Assembly (NCBI GenBank): GCA_028278625.1
Contig: JANQDY010000088.1
Coordinates: 1-64,000, forward strand
DNA: 64,000 bases
Source of the DNA: Thermodesulfobacteriota bacterium
GTDB taxonomy: Bacteria > Desulfobacterota > DSM-4660 > Desulfatiglandales > Desulfatiglandaceae
Reading direction: 5' to 3'
This document shows positions 43,232 through 52,188 of this stretch, piece by piece; position 1 is the stretch's first letter, and every line of letters begins with the position of its first letter. The position numbers and the translations under genes are program-made. The notes under the pieces were generated by a model that searched no databases, had not been told where the DNA came from, and was given only the letters and a program-made list of their open reading frames with translations.

Positions 43232-44254
43232 ATGGATCATATCGAAAAATTCATCGAGAAAATGCCAAAGGTGGAATTGCATGTTCACCTCGAAGGCTCC
43301 GTTCAACCACGAACGCTGCTGAAATTGGCGAACCGACACAATGTCGTTTTGCCCGCAGACAATCTTGAGCGTTTACGCGAATGGTACGCTTTCCGTGATT
43401 TCAACCATTTTCTGGACATTTATATGATCATCTCCGGTTGTTTGCGTACCGCGGAAGATATTGAATTGATCGCCCGCGAGTTTTTGGCGGGTCAGGCGGA
43501 ACAGAATATTGCATATAGTGAAGTCACATTTACGCCTTACAATCAATATCTGACCAACGGGCTCGGTTTTCACGAGCAGATGGATGCGATTAATCGCGCC
43601 CGGGAGTGGGGAGAAAGAGAATTTGGCGTGCGAATGGGAATTATCATGGATATCCCTCGCCAAGTCACTTCTGCCGAAGGGAAAGTCATCGCAAATTGGG
43701 CAGTGGAACGCTACGGGGACGGACTCGTGGCGTTCGGATTGGGAGGTCCGGAAGTCGGTAATCCGCCGCAGAAATTTCAATCAGCATTTGATCAGGTGCG
43801 AACGGCGGGGATCCCGTGTATTTTGCACGCCGGAGAAACGGATGGAGCGACCAGCATTTGGAGCGCCATAGAGGTTGCAGACAGCCAGCGAATAGGGCAT
43901 GGTGTTCGGGCAATAGAGGACAACAAATTGATAAATCATTTGCGGAACAAGCAGATTCCGTTGGAAATCTGTCCCACCAGCAATGTATGCTTAAGAATTT
44001 TTCCTTCATTGGCGGAACACAGTTTGCCGAGATTACAGGAGCATGGTCTGTATGTCACAATAAACAGCGATGATCCTCCGATGTTTAATACAACGTTGAC
44101 CAACGAATATATGATCGGTCAGCAAACCTGGAGCTGGGATCGTGCTACCATTGAGAAATTGGTTCTAAATGCGGTAAATGTTACGCTATTGTCGGATAAA
44201 GAAAAGCAAGAAATGCGACAGAAATTTAAGGTTCAATTCGATCACATTCGGTAA
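43232..44254 (+). CDS. add: Adenosine deaminase
   Basis: 340 residues, usual length. HVHLEGS near residue 17 gives two zinc-ligand His, then GGPE, CILHAGET with the third metal His and catalytic Glu, IGHGVRA, and NSDDPPMF with the metal and catalytic Asp pair. It deaminates adenosine or deoxyadenosine to inosine in purine salvage; related adenine or aminofutalosine deaminases share these motifs and cannot be excluded. It is more AT-rich in codon use than the genes around it, which suggests transfer. Confidence 0.85.
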   Translation: MDHIEKFIEKMPKVELHVHLEGSVQPRTLLKLANRHNVVLPADNLERLREWYAFRDFNHFLDIYMIISGCLRTAEDIELIAREFLAGQAEQNIAYSEVTFTPYNQYLTNGLGFHEQMDAINRAREWGEREFGVRMGIIMDIPRQVTSAEGKVIANWAVERYGDGLVAFGLGGPEVGNPPQKFQSAFDQVRTAGIPCILHAGETDGATSIWSAIEVADSQRIGHGVRAIEDNKLINHLRNKQIPLEICPTSNVCLRIFPSLAEHSLPRLQEHGLYVTINSDDPPMFNTTLTNEYMIGQQTWSWDRATIEKLVLNAVNVTLLSDKEKQEMRQKFKVQFDHIR

Positions 44255-44326
44255 AAAAAGTGCGTTGGCAGAAGAGGACGTTTAAAAAAATTATACAATT
44301 TTATTAAAATAGAATTAATTATATTA

Positions 44327-44701
44327 ATGTTAAGAAAGGAAGAACTTGTGAAAATCAAAGCCGCTTCAGCTTCTACTTATAAAGACAAAGAAAATGGGTG
44401 GAGCTATTCCGAGTCTGCCTTAATGGAGCTCGCAGAATCCGCAAAAGGTATTCCCGTGATATACAAGAAAAATAGAGTCGGGACCATAGACGCCGGGAAG
44501 TGTGAAAACCGTCGCCTCATCGTCTTTGCAGAAGTTGAAAAGAAAGCCGAATTATTGAATCGTAAATATTTCTTGGTTCCCGGAGGACTTACGGATTTTG
44601 TGACCAATGGTGATATCATCGAAAGATGTATTGCTCATCAGTATTTTTTAACGGAAGAACCAAGCGATCAGACGTTAACACCTTTCGATATTGTAAATTA
44701 A
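44327..44701 (+). CDS. Unknown 124-residue protein in an AT-rich pocket
   Basis: A basic alpha/beta protein starting MLRKEELVKIKAASASTY; the second Met is missing, so TTG/GTG starts (VKIKAAS) are alternatives. The frame GIPVIYKKNRVGTIDAGKCENRRLIVFAEVE looks like a small beta-barrel. AGAAAGGAAGAA precedes it. No family recognised. The flanks (44255-44326) are very AT-rich, in line with acquired DNA. Confidence 0.5.
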   Translation: MLRKEELVKIKAASASTYKDKENGWSYSESALMELAESAKGIPVIYKKNRVGTIDAGKCENRRLIVFAEVEKKAELLNRKYFLVPGGLTDFVTNGDIIERCIAHQYFLTEEPSDQTLTPFDIVN

Positions 44702-44796
44702 CAGGGAATGCGGGCAGCAAGGGGTGGGCGGCCGCAGCTGGCTGGCGTTAAGTGTTACCCTGTCGCTTCTAAGTTTCCCGTTATGGCAAATTGGAA

Positions 44797-45540
44797 ATGA
44801 ACATGCCACAAGATCCCTATAAAGGGTTTGCCGAGCGATACGACTGGATGGTGGACGATGATCCGGTCCGTTGGCAGTTCTTCGAGCGGCTCTTTAAAAA
44901 ATATAGGGTGCAGAGGGTTCTTGATTGCGCCTGCGGCACGGGGCACGACCTGATAATGCTGAATTCCATTGGATGCGAGGTCTTTGCCTCAGACCTCTCC
45001 GAGTCAATGCTGGCGCAAGCTCGAAAGAAGCTTTCGGCCGCAGGCATCGACATCCCCCTGCAAAGAGCTGACTATCGCCGTCTACATGACTGCTTCGACG
45101 CGAAGTTCGATGCCGTCATTTGCCTCACCAACGCAATCAACGAGGTGCTCACGGATGAGGAGACCCTCCAGGCGCTACGAAGCATGGGGTCAGTCCTACG
45201 TGAGGGGGGGATACTTGTATTCGATCAGGGACAGACCGATGCCAACATGAAGAACCCGCCCAAGTTCGACGCGGTCGTAAATAACCGGGATCGGACGCGG
45301 TTCTTTGTGCTGGAGTATTTGGGCGATGTGATGGTGGTGAATATCTTCGATTTCATCCACACGGAAACGACATCAGATTTCAAACACTCCGAGATACGTG
45401 TTCGCGTTCGCCTTAGCGAGAGCTGGGCAAGGATTCTGCGGGATGCCGGGTTCTCTGATGTGGAATTCTTCGAGAACTGGGACTTCACGCCATACGACAA
45501 GTCAGCGAGTCAGCGTTTGATCGCGGTTGCCAGGAAATGA
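44797..45540 (+). CDS. Class I SAM-dependent methyltransferase
   Basis: 247 residues. VLDCACGTGHDLIML is motif I binding SAM, FASDLSESMLAQAR motif II, FDAVICLTNAINEVL and LREGGILVFDQ the later motifs. The opening AERYDWMVDDDPVRWQFFE is like glycine/sarcosine and related small-molecule methyltransferases. Substrate unknown. Start at ATG 44797 or 44803; TTGGAA lies upstream. Confidence 0.85.
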   Translation: MNMPQDPYKGFAERYDWMVDDDPVRWQFFERLFKKYRVQRVLDCACGTGHDLIMLNSIGCEVFASDLSESMLAQARKKLSAAGIDIPLQRADYRRLHDCFDAKFDAVICLTNAINEVLTDEETLQALRSMGSVLREGGILVFDQGQTDANMKNPPKFDAVVNNRDRTRFFVLEYLGDVMVVNIFDFIHTETTSDFKHSEIRVRVRLSESWARILRDAGFSDVEFFENWDFTPYDKSASQRLIAVARK

Positions 45541-45640
45541 GAATACCCACACTTTTCGGATGCGTTCATTTACGAGAATAGGGAAGGGTGTCCAGGCCGT
45601 CTTGTAATGGGCTGCCACCTGAAGGGGTTCTTTGAAAACC

Positions 45641-46516
45641 TCAAATTCGGGCGGCCTCCGCCGATCTCCCATTGGATGATCTTCCATTGAAGATCGCCTT
45701 GAATTCATCCATGAGCTTCCACAATTCCTCCGCATGTTGACTCAAATCCTCGGACGCCCGGGCGGATTCCTTTGCCGTTCTTGCGGTTTCCTGCAGCATC
45801 ATATCCATATCCGCAACCGCTCTGTTGACATGTTCAATCCCCTGGGACTGATCCGTGGATGCTGCGGCGATTTCCCTGATCAGTTGGCCCACTCTAACGG
45901 CATTTTGCGCCATTTTATCCAGAATTTCATCGGTCGCGTTCACGTATTCCCCCCCATTTCTGATGTTCCGGACCATTCCCGAGATGAGTTTTTCCGTATT
46001 TCCCGCACCCTCAGCCGCACGCAGGGCCAGTTTTCTGACTTCAACCGCCACCACTGCAAACCCGGCACCTGCCTCCCCCGCCCGGGCCGCCTCCACCGCG
46101 GCATTCAGCGCCAGAAGATTGGTTTGAAAAGCGATTTCATCGTTTGATTTTGCGATATTCTCAATCCGTTTCCCGTTTTCGGACATGGTGTTCATGGACT
46201 TGGTGAGGCTGCTCATGGACTTGTTGGCGTCCGTCACGATAAGATTGGTCTCTTTCATCAAATCATCCGTCTCAACGGCACAATCGGCGGTTTTTCGGGT
46301 TGTTCCAGCCATTTCCTCTAAAGATGCGGATGTTTCCTCCATGGAGGCGGCCAGTTCATTCAAGGCGACATATGCCGCCAAAGAACAGCTTTTTCCATAT
46401 TGGCTGAACTAATGAAGAAAAACAGCGCCAAGAATCAGTGCCGGAACCACTGTTCCCGCGACGCTGATGAACATGATTTTGCCTCTCAGGGAGATGTTTT
46501 GGGGGAATATTTTCAT
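45641..46516 (-). pseudogene. Decayed methyl-accepting chemotaxis receptor
   Basis: The C-terminal signalling domain ([46 protein letters not shown]) is intact over 240 residues. Upstream, in the same frame, is an ATG at 46516 with a normal receptor start and first helix (MKIFPQNISLRGKIMFIS...PALILGAVFLH), then a TAG stop at once and the signalling domain 12 codons later. The sensor, second helix and HAMP domain are missing, so a large internal deletion plus a stop has inactivated it. Confidence 0.75.
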
Positions 46517-46537
46517 TTGCACAGACCATGGGTCTTG

Positions 46538-46559
46538 GGGACCCTGGTTCCAGGGTCCC
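46538..46559. repeat. Perfect GC-rich hairpin
   Basis: GGGACCCTGG and CCAGGGTCCC are perfect 10-bp arms with a TT centre, in the intergenic DNA upstream of the chemoreceptor remnant. No T tract follows on either strand. It may be a repeat-element fragment or a binding site. Confidence 0.6.
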
Positions 46560-46670
46560 ATGCTTTATGGATTCTCCGTAGGAACTTAAGAACGATATGT
46601 TCGGATTGGATTAGGAAGCGGTTAGTTGAAGGTGAGAAGGGGTTGTTGGTGATGGGCCTTATAAGCGTCA

Positions 46671-49076
46671 TCATTGAAATATGTCTGTTGAAACCTTTTT
46701 TCTCCTTCTGAGCCGTTTCAGCAGAGGGAATATCAGCAAAAGAAGAAACGCCTCCATTGAAACCGCCGGCATCGTGGAAATCCCGAGCCCCGGCATATTC
46801 TTAAAGGGATCATCATTTACAAGATATGTCCAAGTGGAAGAAGGGGTTTTGAACCCCATGTTCTCCATGTCAAGATCGCCGCTGCTGATATCAATGGCAT
46901 TGAAGGCTACAACGACTTCTGATTCCATGACATCCTGTAATCTTTCAAAAAGCCTGATGATTCGCTTATTGAATTCAAGCAGGGGATCCTGACGTCCGAG
47001 TCTTAAAAGATGAACGCCCTCACGTATGTCAGCCATTTCATCAAGATATTGCGACCAGGTACGGTCAATGAAGTATAGCAAGAGGAATCGGCCTATAGCG
47101 ACGATCTTCTCTCTCCGGAACCTTGTCAAAAGCAAATTGTATTGATCCGGGCAATTGGATTCAAAAAAATCCAAAAAGGAATCGTCTCCCAGGATCCTTT
47201 CCCGCCGCTTTAAGATGATCTCCCTCTGCTGTTCCACCAGCAGGTTGTATCTGGAAAGTGTCTTCTTGATTTCCAGATGTTGACCCTCAATAATCCGTTG
47301 AATGCGATCGATTTCCCGGTTGACGATTCTGTTTTCAATGTCACCCCGTGGTTTGCTCTCGATTATCCGGCCCGGCAGCAGAGCGGAAAGGTGATATTTT
47401 TGGAAGATATCATCGGTCATGCTGATAAAGAAACGAGAGGCCCCCGGATCACCCTGACGCCCTGCCCGGCCCCTCAATTGATTGTCGATCCGTTTGCTGT
47501 CGTGGCGGTTGAGTCCGATAACGTACAAGCCTCCCAGGTCTATGACCTGTTTCTTTTCCCTTTCATCCACGCCGCCAAGACGAATATCAATGCCCCGTCC
47601 CGCCATGTTTGTGGATATGGTCACGGCATTGAACCTGCCTGCCTCGGCAATTATCTTGGCTTCATCCGCATCGTTTTTGGCATTCAGCACCAAGCCGTCG
47701 ATCCCCATTTTCTGAAGGTCTTTACTCAACCGTTCAGATTCCTGAACACTCCCCGTGCCGACGAGGATGGGACGCCCTGTTCCGTGTATGGTGATGATTT
47801 CTTCTGAAACGGCTCGGTATTTGGCCTCTTTGTTGGCAAACACCTTGTCCGGATAATCTTCCCTGATGCAGGGCTTGTTAGGCGGAACAACAACAATCTC
47901 CAGGTTGTAAAACCGTTTGAATTCCTCCCGGGCAGTGCATGCGGTGGCGGTCATGCCACTGACCCTGGCATACTTTCCCAGAAACTGCTGCAATGTCGTC
48001 GAGTTCAAAATCTTTCCTTTTGATTGAACCCGAATGTTCTCCTTTGCTTCAATGGCCCCCTGAAGCCCGTCTGGCCAGCGTCTTTTGTCTGCAACGCGTC
48101 CGGTGAATTCATCAATCATTTCGATTTTGTCATGCCGAACAATGTAATCCACGTCCCGATGGAATAGAAATTCGGCGTGTATTGCGCAGTTTATTTTTGT
48201 AAGCAGGTCAATGTTTTCCGGATCATACAAATCACCGCGGTCTAACAGCGATTCAACGCGCTTGGTGCCGCGCTCGGTGAGGCAAAAATTCCCGGAATTG
48301 TCATCGAATTGGATGTCCGTATCCTTTTTCAGCCTTTTCGCGATATGGGCCAGTGGAAGCGTATCCCGAATGATATCATCGAAGTTTGTGGCGATAACCA
48401 TAGGGATTCTTGCGTTATCGATCATGATCGAATCCGCTTCGTCAACAATGGCGAAATTGAGGCCCCGATGAACACGATCTTCTGGGTGATAGGAGAGGCT
48501 ATCCCTGAGATAATCGAAACCCGCCTCGTTGGCGGTGAGGTATGTAATATCTGAAAGGTAGGCGAGTTTTCGTTTTCGCGCCGCCATTTTCTCCCCCACA
48601 TACCCGACGCTCAAGCCGAGAAATTCATAAATCGGTCCCATCCATTCAGCATCCCGGCATGCCAAATAATCGTTAAAAGTTAAAATGTGAACGCCGTTTC
48701 CGGGAAGTGCATTCAAATAGGCCGGGAAAACGGCAGCCAGGGTTTTCCCCTCACCGGTCTGCATTTCCGCAATCTTCCCCTGATGCATGGCAATGGCTCC
48801 CATATACTGTGGGTCAAAGGGGCTGAGGGCAAGTATCCGTTTGATGGCTTCGCCCACAAGGGCATAGGCTTCCGGCATCAATTCGTTAAGGGCCCTGCCG
48901 TGTCTGGCCTGGGTGATGATGTCTTGAGACAGCATCTGCAACTGGTGATCCGATTTGCCCGCCATCCCCAACGCGTGCTCTTTGATCTCATCTATTCCGG
49001 CATAATAAGATTTGAGGTTGTTTTTCATGGTTGAACCGCACATACGCCTGTAGAGACACTTCACGTTTCTGATCAT
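46671..49076 (-). CDS. SecA paralogue (SecA2-like) with hydrophobic C-terminus
   Basis: 801 residues from the ATG at 49076 (AAGG eight bases ahead). Walker A MQTGEGKT (105-112), DEADSIMID Walker B, the preprotein cross-linking region, VSGMTATA, TNMAGRGIDI and RGRAGRQGDPG of NBD2 are all present, so it is an active SecA-type ATPase. It lacks the zinc-binding C-terminal linker of housekeeping SecA; instead it ends with a hydrophobic stretch and Arg cluster (AFLLLLIFPLLKRLRRRKK), a likely membrane tether. It would be a dedicated accessory motor. No obvious substrate gene is adjacent. Confidence 0.85.
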   Translation of the reverse strand: MIRNVKCLYRRMCGSTMKNNLKSYYAGIDEIKEHALGMAGKSDHQLQMLSQDIITQARHGRALNELMPEAYALVGEAIKRILALSPFDPQYMGAIAMHQGKIAEMQTGEGKTLAAVFPAYLNALPGNGVHILTFNDYLACRDAEWMGPIYEFLGLSVGYVGEKMAARKRKLAYLSDITYLTANEAGFDYLRDSLSYHPEDRVHRGLNFAIVDEADSIMIDNARIPMVIATNFDDIIRDTLPLAHIAKRLKKDTDIQFDDNSGNFCLTERGTKRVESLLDRGDLYDPENIDLLTKINCAIHAEFLFHRDVDYIVRHDKIEMIDEFTGRVADKRRWPDGLQGAIEAKENIRVQSKGKILNSTTLQQFLGKYARVSGMTATACTAREEFKRFYNLEIVVVPPNKPCIREDYPDKVFANKEAKYRAVSEEIITIHGTGRPILVGTGSVQESERLSKDLQKMGIDGLVLNAKNDADEAKIIAEAGRFNAVTISTNMAGRGIDIRLGGVDEREKKQVIDLGGLYVIGLNRHDSKRIDNQLRGRAGRQGDPGASRFFISMTDDIFQKYHLSALLPGRIIESKPRGDIENRIVNREIDRIQRIIEGQHLEIKKTLSRYNLLVEQQREIILKRRERILGDDSFLDFFESNCPDQYNLLLTRFRREKIVAIGRFLLLYFIDRTWSQYLDEMADIREGVHLLRLGRQDPLLEFNKRIIRLFERLQDVMESEVVVAFNAIDISSGDLDMENMGFKTPSSTWTYLVNDDPFKNMPGLGISTMPAVSMEAFLLLLIFPLLKRLRRRKKVSTDIFQ

Positions 49077-49156
49077 CACGCTTACCTTCTCTTCCGTCCC
49101 GATGGGGAAGTTCAGAATCAAAGCTTCAATAGTGCTTGATGGTTTTTTTGGGGCTT

Positions 49157-49564
49157 TCAGGAGCAGATGAGAGATGGCAGTTCATCGTCAGATGATTGAT
49201 GCCAGCAATTCTTCTTTTGAAGGATGGAAATAATCGTCCCTGCGAAACAGTTCGGGAAACTATTGATAATGTTGCCCGTCAGGGGGCAGGAACGGTAAAG
49301 AAGCGGGTCTGATGGATTGTTTATGGGCCGATGGCAAACGGGTTCGGACGCATACTTCCCAATTTGACCTGGAGTCGTCTTATTATGGATCTGAAACTTT
49401 TGGCACCCATTGATCTCATTGACCCGTTCAATGCATACGGAGTCTTGTAGAGGTCCCCTATGGTCAGCTGTACACACCCCCGGGTGACAGAAGAACAAGC
49501 CAAACCAGATGAAAACCGGGACCCAAAAGCCGGGTGACGCTGTTTTATTGGATGGTTTTTTCAT
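49157..49564 (-). CDS. Doubtful small secreted protein
   Basis: 135 residues from the ATG at 49564. The N-terminus resembles a signal peptide (KKPSNKTASPGFWVPVFIWFGLFFCHPGVCTA), and the rest has eight scattered Cys. No ribosome site or family seen. A different frame over 49321-49503 contains TRGCVQLTIGDLY, faintly like an L,D-transpeptidase active site, so this may be a decayed gene. The stretch 49122-49642 holds nothing else. Confidence 0.3.
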   Translation of the reverse strand: MKKPSNKTASPGFWVPVFIWFGLFFCHPGVCTADHRGPLQDSVCIERVNEINGCQKFQIHNKTTPGQIGKYASEPVCHRPINNPSDPLLYRSCPLTGNIINSFPNCFAGTIISILQKKNCWHQSSDDELPSLICS

Positions 49565-49642
49565 GTTTTGTTTTCGACACTCAGGCCATGTTGGAAGGCT
49601 GCAGGGCCAGACGGACAAAAGATAGCGCCCATATGCTGAATG

Positions 49643-50749
49643 TCAAGCATCTATCCGTTGGAAAGAGCCGGGTGTTTTTTTTAAAGGATAACGCTTTTCC
49701 ACAACCCGGTTTTCTCCGAAACCCAGGATCCAGAACCTGGAAGGGTTTACCTTGTGTTTTAAAAGGGCATTCGACAGGTCGGTTTCATGGGCGTCAACGG
49801 TCTGTTCCGGGTGTTCGGCGAAAGTTGCATAGTGAATTCCCATGCTTTGGGAGGAGTTCAGCACCAGATGCGCTTTTACGGCGTCTTCAGGATTCATGTG
49901 CTGATTTTTCATGAACCAGCGTTTTTCGTAATTTCCCATGGGCAGGATCGTCAGCCTGAACCGTTCGTAGCGGTTTGCGATCTGTTCGATGAATTCTCCG
50001 TAGCCGCTGTCACCGGCAAAATAGATGTGTCCCTCATCTGAAGAGATCACATACCCTCCCCAAAGGGTCTTGTTGGCCATGAAAGGCCAGCGGCCCGAGC
50101 TGTGTTTGGCCGGGACAAAGGTTACGGTGAGGGTGTGGTCTTTCACCGGGATCGATTGCCACCAGTCCAACTCGTGGACCCTTAAAATACCCTTTTTTTT
50201 CAAATAGCTTTCCAGGCCCAACCCGCAAACAACCATGGGTTGATCTCTTTCATCAATGATTTTCAAGGTGGGGATATCCAGATGATCGTAATGATCATGG
50301 GAAATCAGCACCAGGTCAATTTTGGGAAGCCGATCAAAAGGGATACCGGGATTGCGGATTCTTTTTGCACCCAGCCAGGAAAAAGGCCCGGCTCTTAGAG
50401 ACCAGATTGGATCCGTAAGGATGTTGATACCGTCCATCTGCAGCAAGACCGTGGCGTGATTGATATAGGTGACCCTCAGTTGGCCATGGCCCACCGTTAG
50501 AGGCGGAGGGGGTTGCTCAGGGTCTTCAATCCATTCCGGCCACTCAACCGTCTCCATTTCCCAGATCCACTTCACCATATCAATGAATCCATGATCATTA
50601 TCTTCCATGAAAAAACGGCTGCCGTCAAAATGGTCGGAAGGCGTTCCGTGATGGCCGATGCCGGAGGCGTTTGTGCATGAGATGCAAAACGCCCACAGAA
50701 GGCAGAATAAGGGAATTGATTTCATCCGCTTTACCCAACGGTTTAGCAT
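49643..50749 (-). CDS. MBL-fold hydrolase, NAPE-PLD/UlaG-like, lipoprotein-like N-terminus
   Basis: 368 residues from 50749 (or 360 from the Met at 50725). Residues 9-25 look like a lipoprotein signal (SIPLFCLLWAFCISC). The metallo-beta-lactamase core has NHATVLLQMDGINILTDP, the HDHYDH metal motif, FVPAKHSSGR, YFAGDSGYG and MNPEDAVKAH. The sequence most resembles N-acyl phosphatidylethanolamine phospholipase D-type hydrolases, which cleave phosphodiester lipids. Substrate here unproven. The upstream gene, a TetR regulator, shares its direction. Confidence 0.8.
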   Translation of the reverse strand: MLNRWVKRMKSIPLFCLLWAFCISCTNASGIGHHGTPSDHFDGSRFFMEDNDHGFIDMVKWIWEMETVEWPEWIEDPEQPPPPLTVGHGQLRVTYINHATVLLQMDGINILTDPIWSLRAGPFSWLGAKRIRNPGIPFDRLPKIDLVLISHDHYDHLDIPTLKIIDERDQPMVVCGLGLESYLKKKGILRVHELDWWQSIPVKDHTLTVTFVPAKHSSGRWPFMANKTLWGGYVISSDEGHIYFAGDSGYGEFIEQIANRYERFRLTILPMGNYEKRWFMKNQHMNPEDAVKAHLVLNSSQSMGIHYATFAEHPEQTVDAHETDLSNALLKHKVNPSRFWILGFGENRVVEKRYPLKKTPGSFQRIDA

Positions 50750-50876
50750 TACGTTCACTTTGCCCCGGGAATCGCTTTCTATTGTTGCCAGCATCTTTTT
50801 ATGAATTGAATGGCCATTTAAAGAAAATAGAAAGCCAATTCCCTTTGTCATTTCAGCTTTTCCATAAAGCCTTTAT

Positions 50877-51515
50877 CTAACCTGACCCAGGATGGTTTTT
50901 GAGGTGTGTCTCTGAGAATGCCTCCAGAAAGTAGTCCAGGGCTTTGTCTTTATCGCAGTTGAAATAGTCGCACCACTTTTCCCGGAGTGTCACGAACAAG
51001 ATAATGGGAATGAATCCGGTGAAAAACTCGTGTATCAGGATACGGCGTTCATCATCCGTTGAATCAGTATCCAAGTCCTTCAGCTTTTTCTTGATGCCGT
51101 CCAGTTCTTGCCGGATGACCATCTCCGAGCATTTGAATAGAGAGTCCGGGTTGCCGTCAGCCTTCAGCGACTCCATCAACATGACCGAGATCGTGCGCCG
51201 CTGACGGCTGCAGTATTCAATTTCCGCTCTGATTTTCTGCTTAAGAGAATCATCATCGGATTTATTCTCATTGTCATCTATGGACACCCTTACATGCCGG
51301 TCGATTTCCTCGATCATCCCTCTAAAAACGGAGTTGATGATGTCTTTTTTATCTTTAAAATGGTAATAAATCAGCCCCTTGTTGACCCCGGCGGCGATGG
51401 CGATTTTGTCAATGCTGGTGCCGTTAAATCCTTTTTCCGCGAACAGCTGCTCTGCGACTTCGAGAATTCTGGCTTTGGTTTTGTAACCATCGGTTTTCGG
51501 CATTTTACGCGCCAT
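50877..51515 (-). CDS. TetR-family regulator
   Basis: 212 residues. N-terminal helix-turn-helix: ARILEVAEQLFAEKGFNGTSIDKIAIAAGVNKGLIYYHFKDKKDIINSVF. The C-terminal ligand domain (60-200) is helical. A 22-bp perfect palindrome sits six bases upstream, so it is probably autoregulated. It reads toward the MBL-fold lipoprotein gene 128 bp further on, a plausible target. Confidence 0.9.
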   Translation of the reverse strand: MARKMPKTDGYKTKARILEVAEQLFAEKGFNGTSIDKIAIAAGVNKGLIYYHFKDKKDIINSVFRGMIEEIDRHVRVSIDDNENKSDDDSLKQKIRAEIEYCSRQRRTISVMLMESLKADGNPDSLFKCSEMVIRQELDGIKKKLKDLDTDSTDDERRILIHEFFTGFIPIILFVTLREKWCDYFNCDKDKALDYFLEAFSETHLKNHPGSG

Positions 51516-51520
51516 CCATA

Positions 51521-51542
51521 TTTAGTTGAACGTTCAACTAAA
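51521..51542. promoter_or_regulatory. TetR operator, 22-bp perfect palindrome
   Basis: TTTAGTTGAAC followed directly by its exact reverse complement, between the TetR start and its promoter. Length and symmetry fit a TetR-family operator. Confidence 0.75.
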
Positions 51543-51635
51543 AATATTCCATTTTTATGAAATGGTCAAGTTTTTTTGAAAGAGAAAGAAGGGTTTTTGG
51601 CGGTTGTCCAACGAAAAGCCGTCGCAAAAAAAGCA

Positions 51636-51666
51636 TTGACAGTTGCCCTTCTACATGTATATACAT
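51636..51666 (+). promoter_or_regulatory. marR promoter with palindromic operator
   Basis: TTGACA (51636-51641), 16-bp spacer, TATATA (51658-51663). ATGTATATACAT (51655-51666) is a perfect palindrome over the -10. The ATG at 51673 follows within about 10 bases and has no ribosome site, so the mRNA may be leaderless. Confidence 0.65.
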
Positions 51667-51672
51667 ATAAAA

Positions 51673-52125
51673 ATGGCGGCAGATACCGTAAATCCAGAAA
51701 GCATTCCGGTTGAAACTTCGCAATACCCGTGTGTGTGTGCGGCGATTAGAAAAGCAGGGCGCATTCTGACCAGAAAATATGATCGTTATTTGAGACCTAC
51801 GGGTCTCAAAATAACGCAATTCAGCATGTTGGCCAATATTGCGAGAAATCCGGGTATTACCGTTTCTGAGTTGTCCAGATTATTGTTGATGCAACAGACG
51901 ACGGTATCAAGGAACCTCCAGGTTCTTGAGAAGTCCCATTTCATTCGCCTGGAACCTGAAGCAACGGACTCTCGCGTCAAAAGGGTTCGGGTGACGGATA
52001 TGGGAATGAAAAGGATGGATGAAGCAAGGCCCTTTTGGAAAGAAGCCCAGCAGGAAATGACGCAGATTTTGGGGAAAAAGGGCCTCCAAGCCCTGTTAAT
52101 GAGCCTTGAGAAAATAGCGGATTAG
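51673..52125 (+). CDS. MarR-family regulator
   Basis: 150 residues from the ATG at 51673. Winged helix core: LKITQFSMLANIARNPGITVSELSRLLLMQQTTVSRNLQVLEKSHFIRLEPEATDSRVKRVRVTDMGMKRM. CACVCAAIRK-like start with a Cys pair (PCVCAAIRKAGR). A near copy of its operator precedes the QueG-like gene 60 bp downstream, so it probably controls both genes. Confidence 0.88.
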   Translation: MAADTVNPESIPVETSQYPCVCAAIRKAGRILTRKYDRYLRPTGLKITQFSMLANIARNPGITVSELSRLLLMQQTTVSRNLQVLEKSHFIRLEPEATDSRVKRVRVTDMGMKRMDEARPFWKEAQQEMTQILGKKGLQALLMSLEKIAD

Positions 52126-52150
52126 CCGGTTTATTTTTTTTCGATTTAAT

Positions 52151-52162
52151 ATGTATATGCAT
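52151..52162. promoter_or_regulatory. Second copy of the MarR operator
   Basis: ATGTATATGCAT matches the palindrome at 51655 in 11 of 12 positions and lies 27 bp ahead of the QueG-like gene. Confidence 0.55.
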
Positions 52163-52188
52163 GTTTTTTTATGAGAAAGGAGAAAATG

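Noticed and set aside
43113..43322. 69-residue frame ahead of adenosine deaminase
   Set aside because: It overlaps the deaminase start in another frame and has no recognisable protein features.
46408..46413. TAG in the chemoreceptor as pyrrolysine
   Set aside because: The sensor, second helix and HAMP domain are missing at the same place, so a deletion with a stop is simpler.
46400..46711. 103-residue plus-strand frame
   Set aside because: It is antisense to the chemoreceptor remnant and the end of the SecA gene and contains the GC-rich palindrome; no ribosome site.
49321..49503. L,D-transpeptidase fragment suggested by TRGCVQLTIGDLY
   Set aside because: Only one short motif resembles the family; no other part of the domain is found in any frame nearby.
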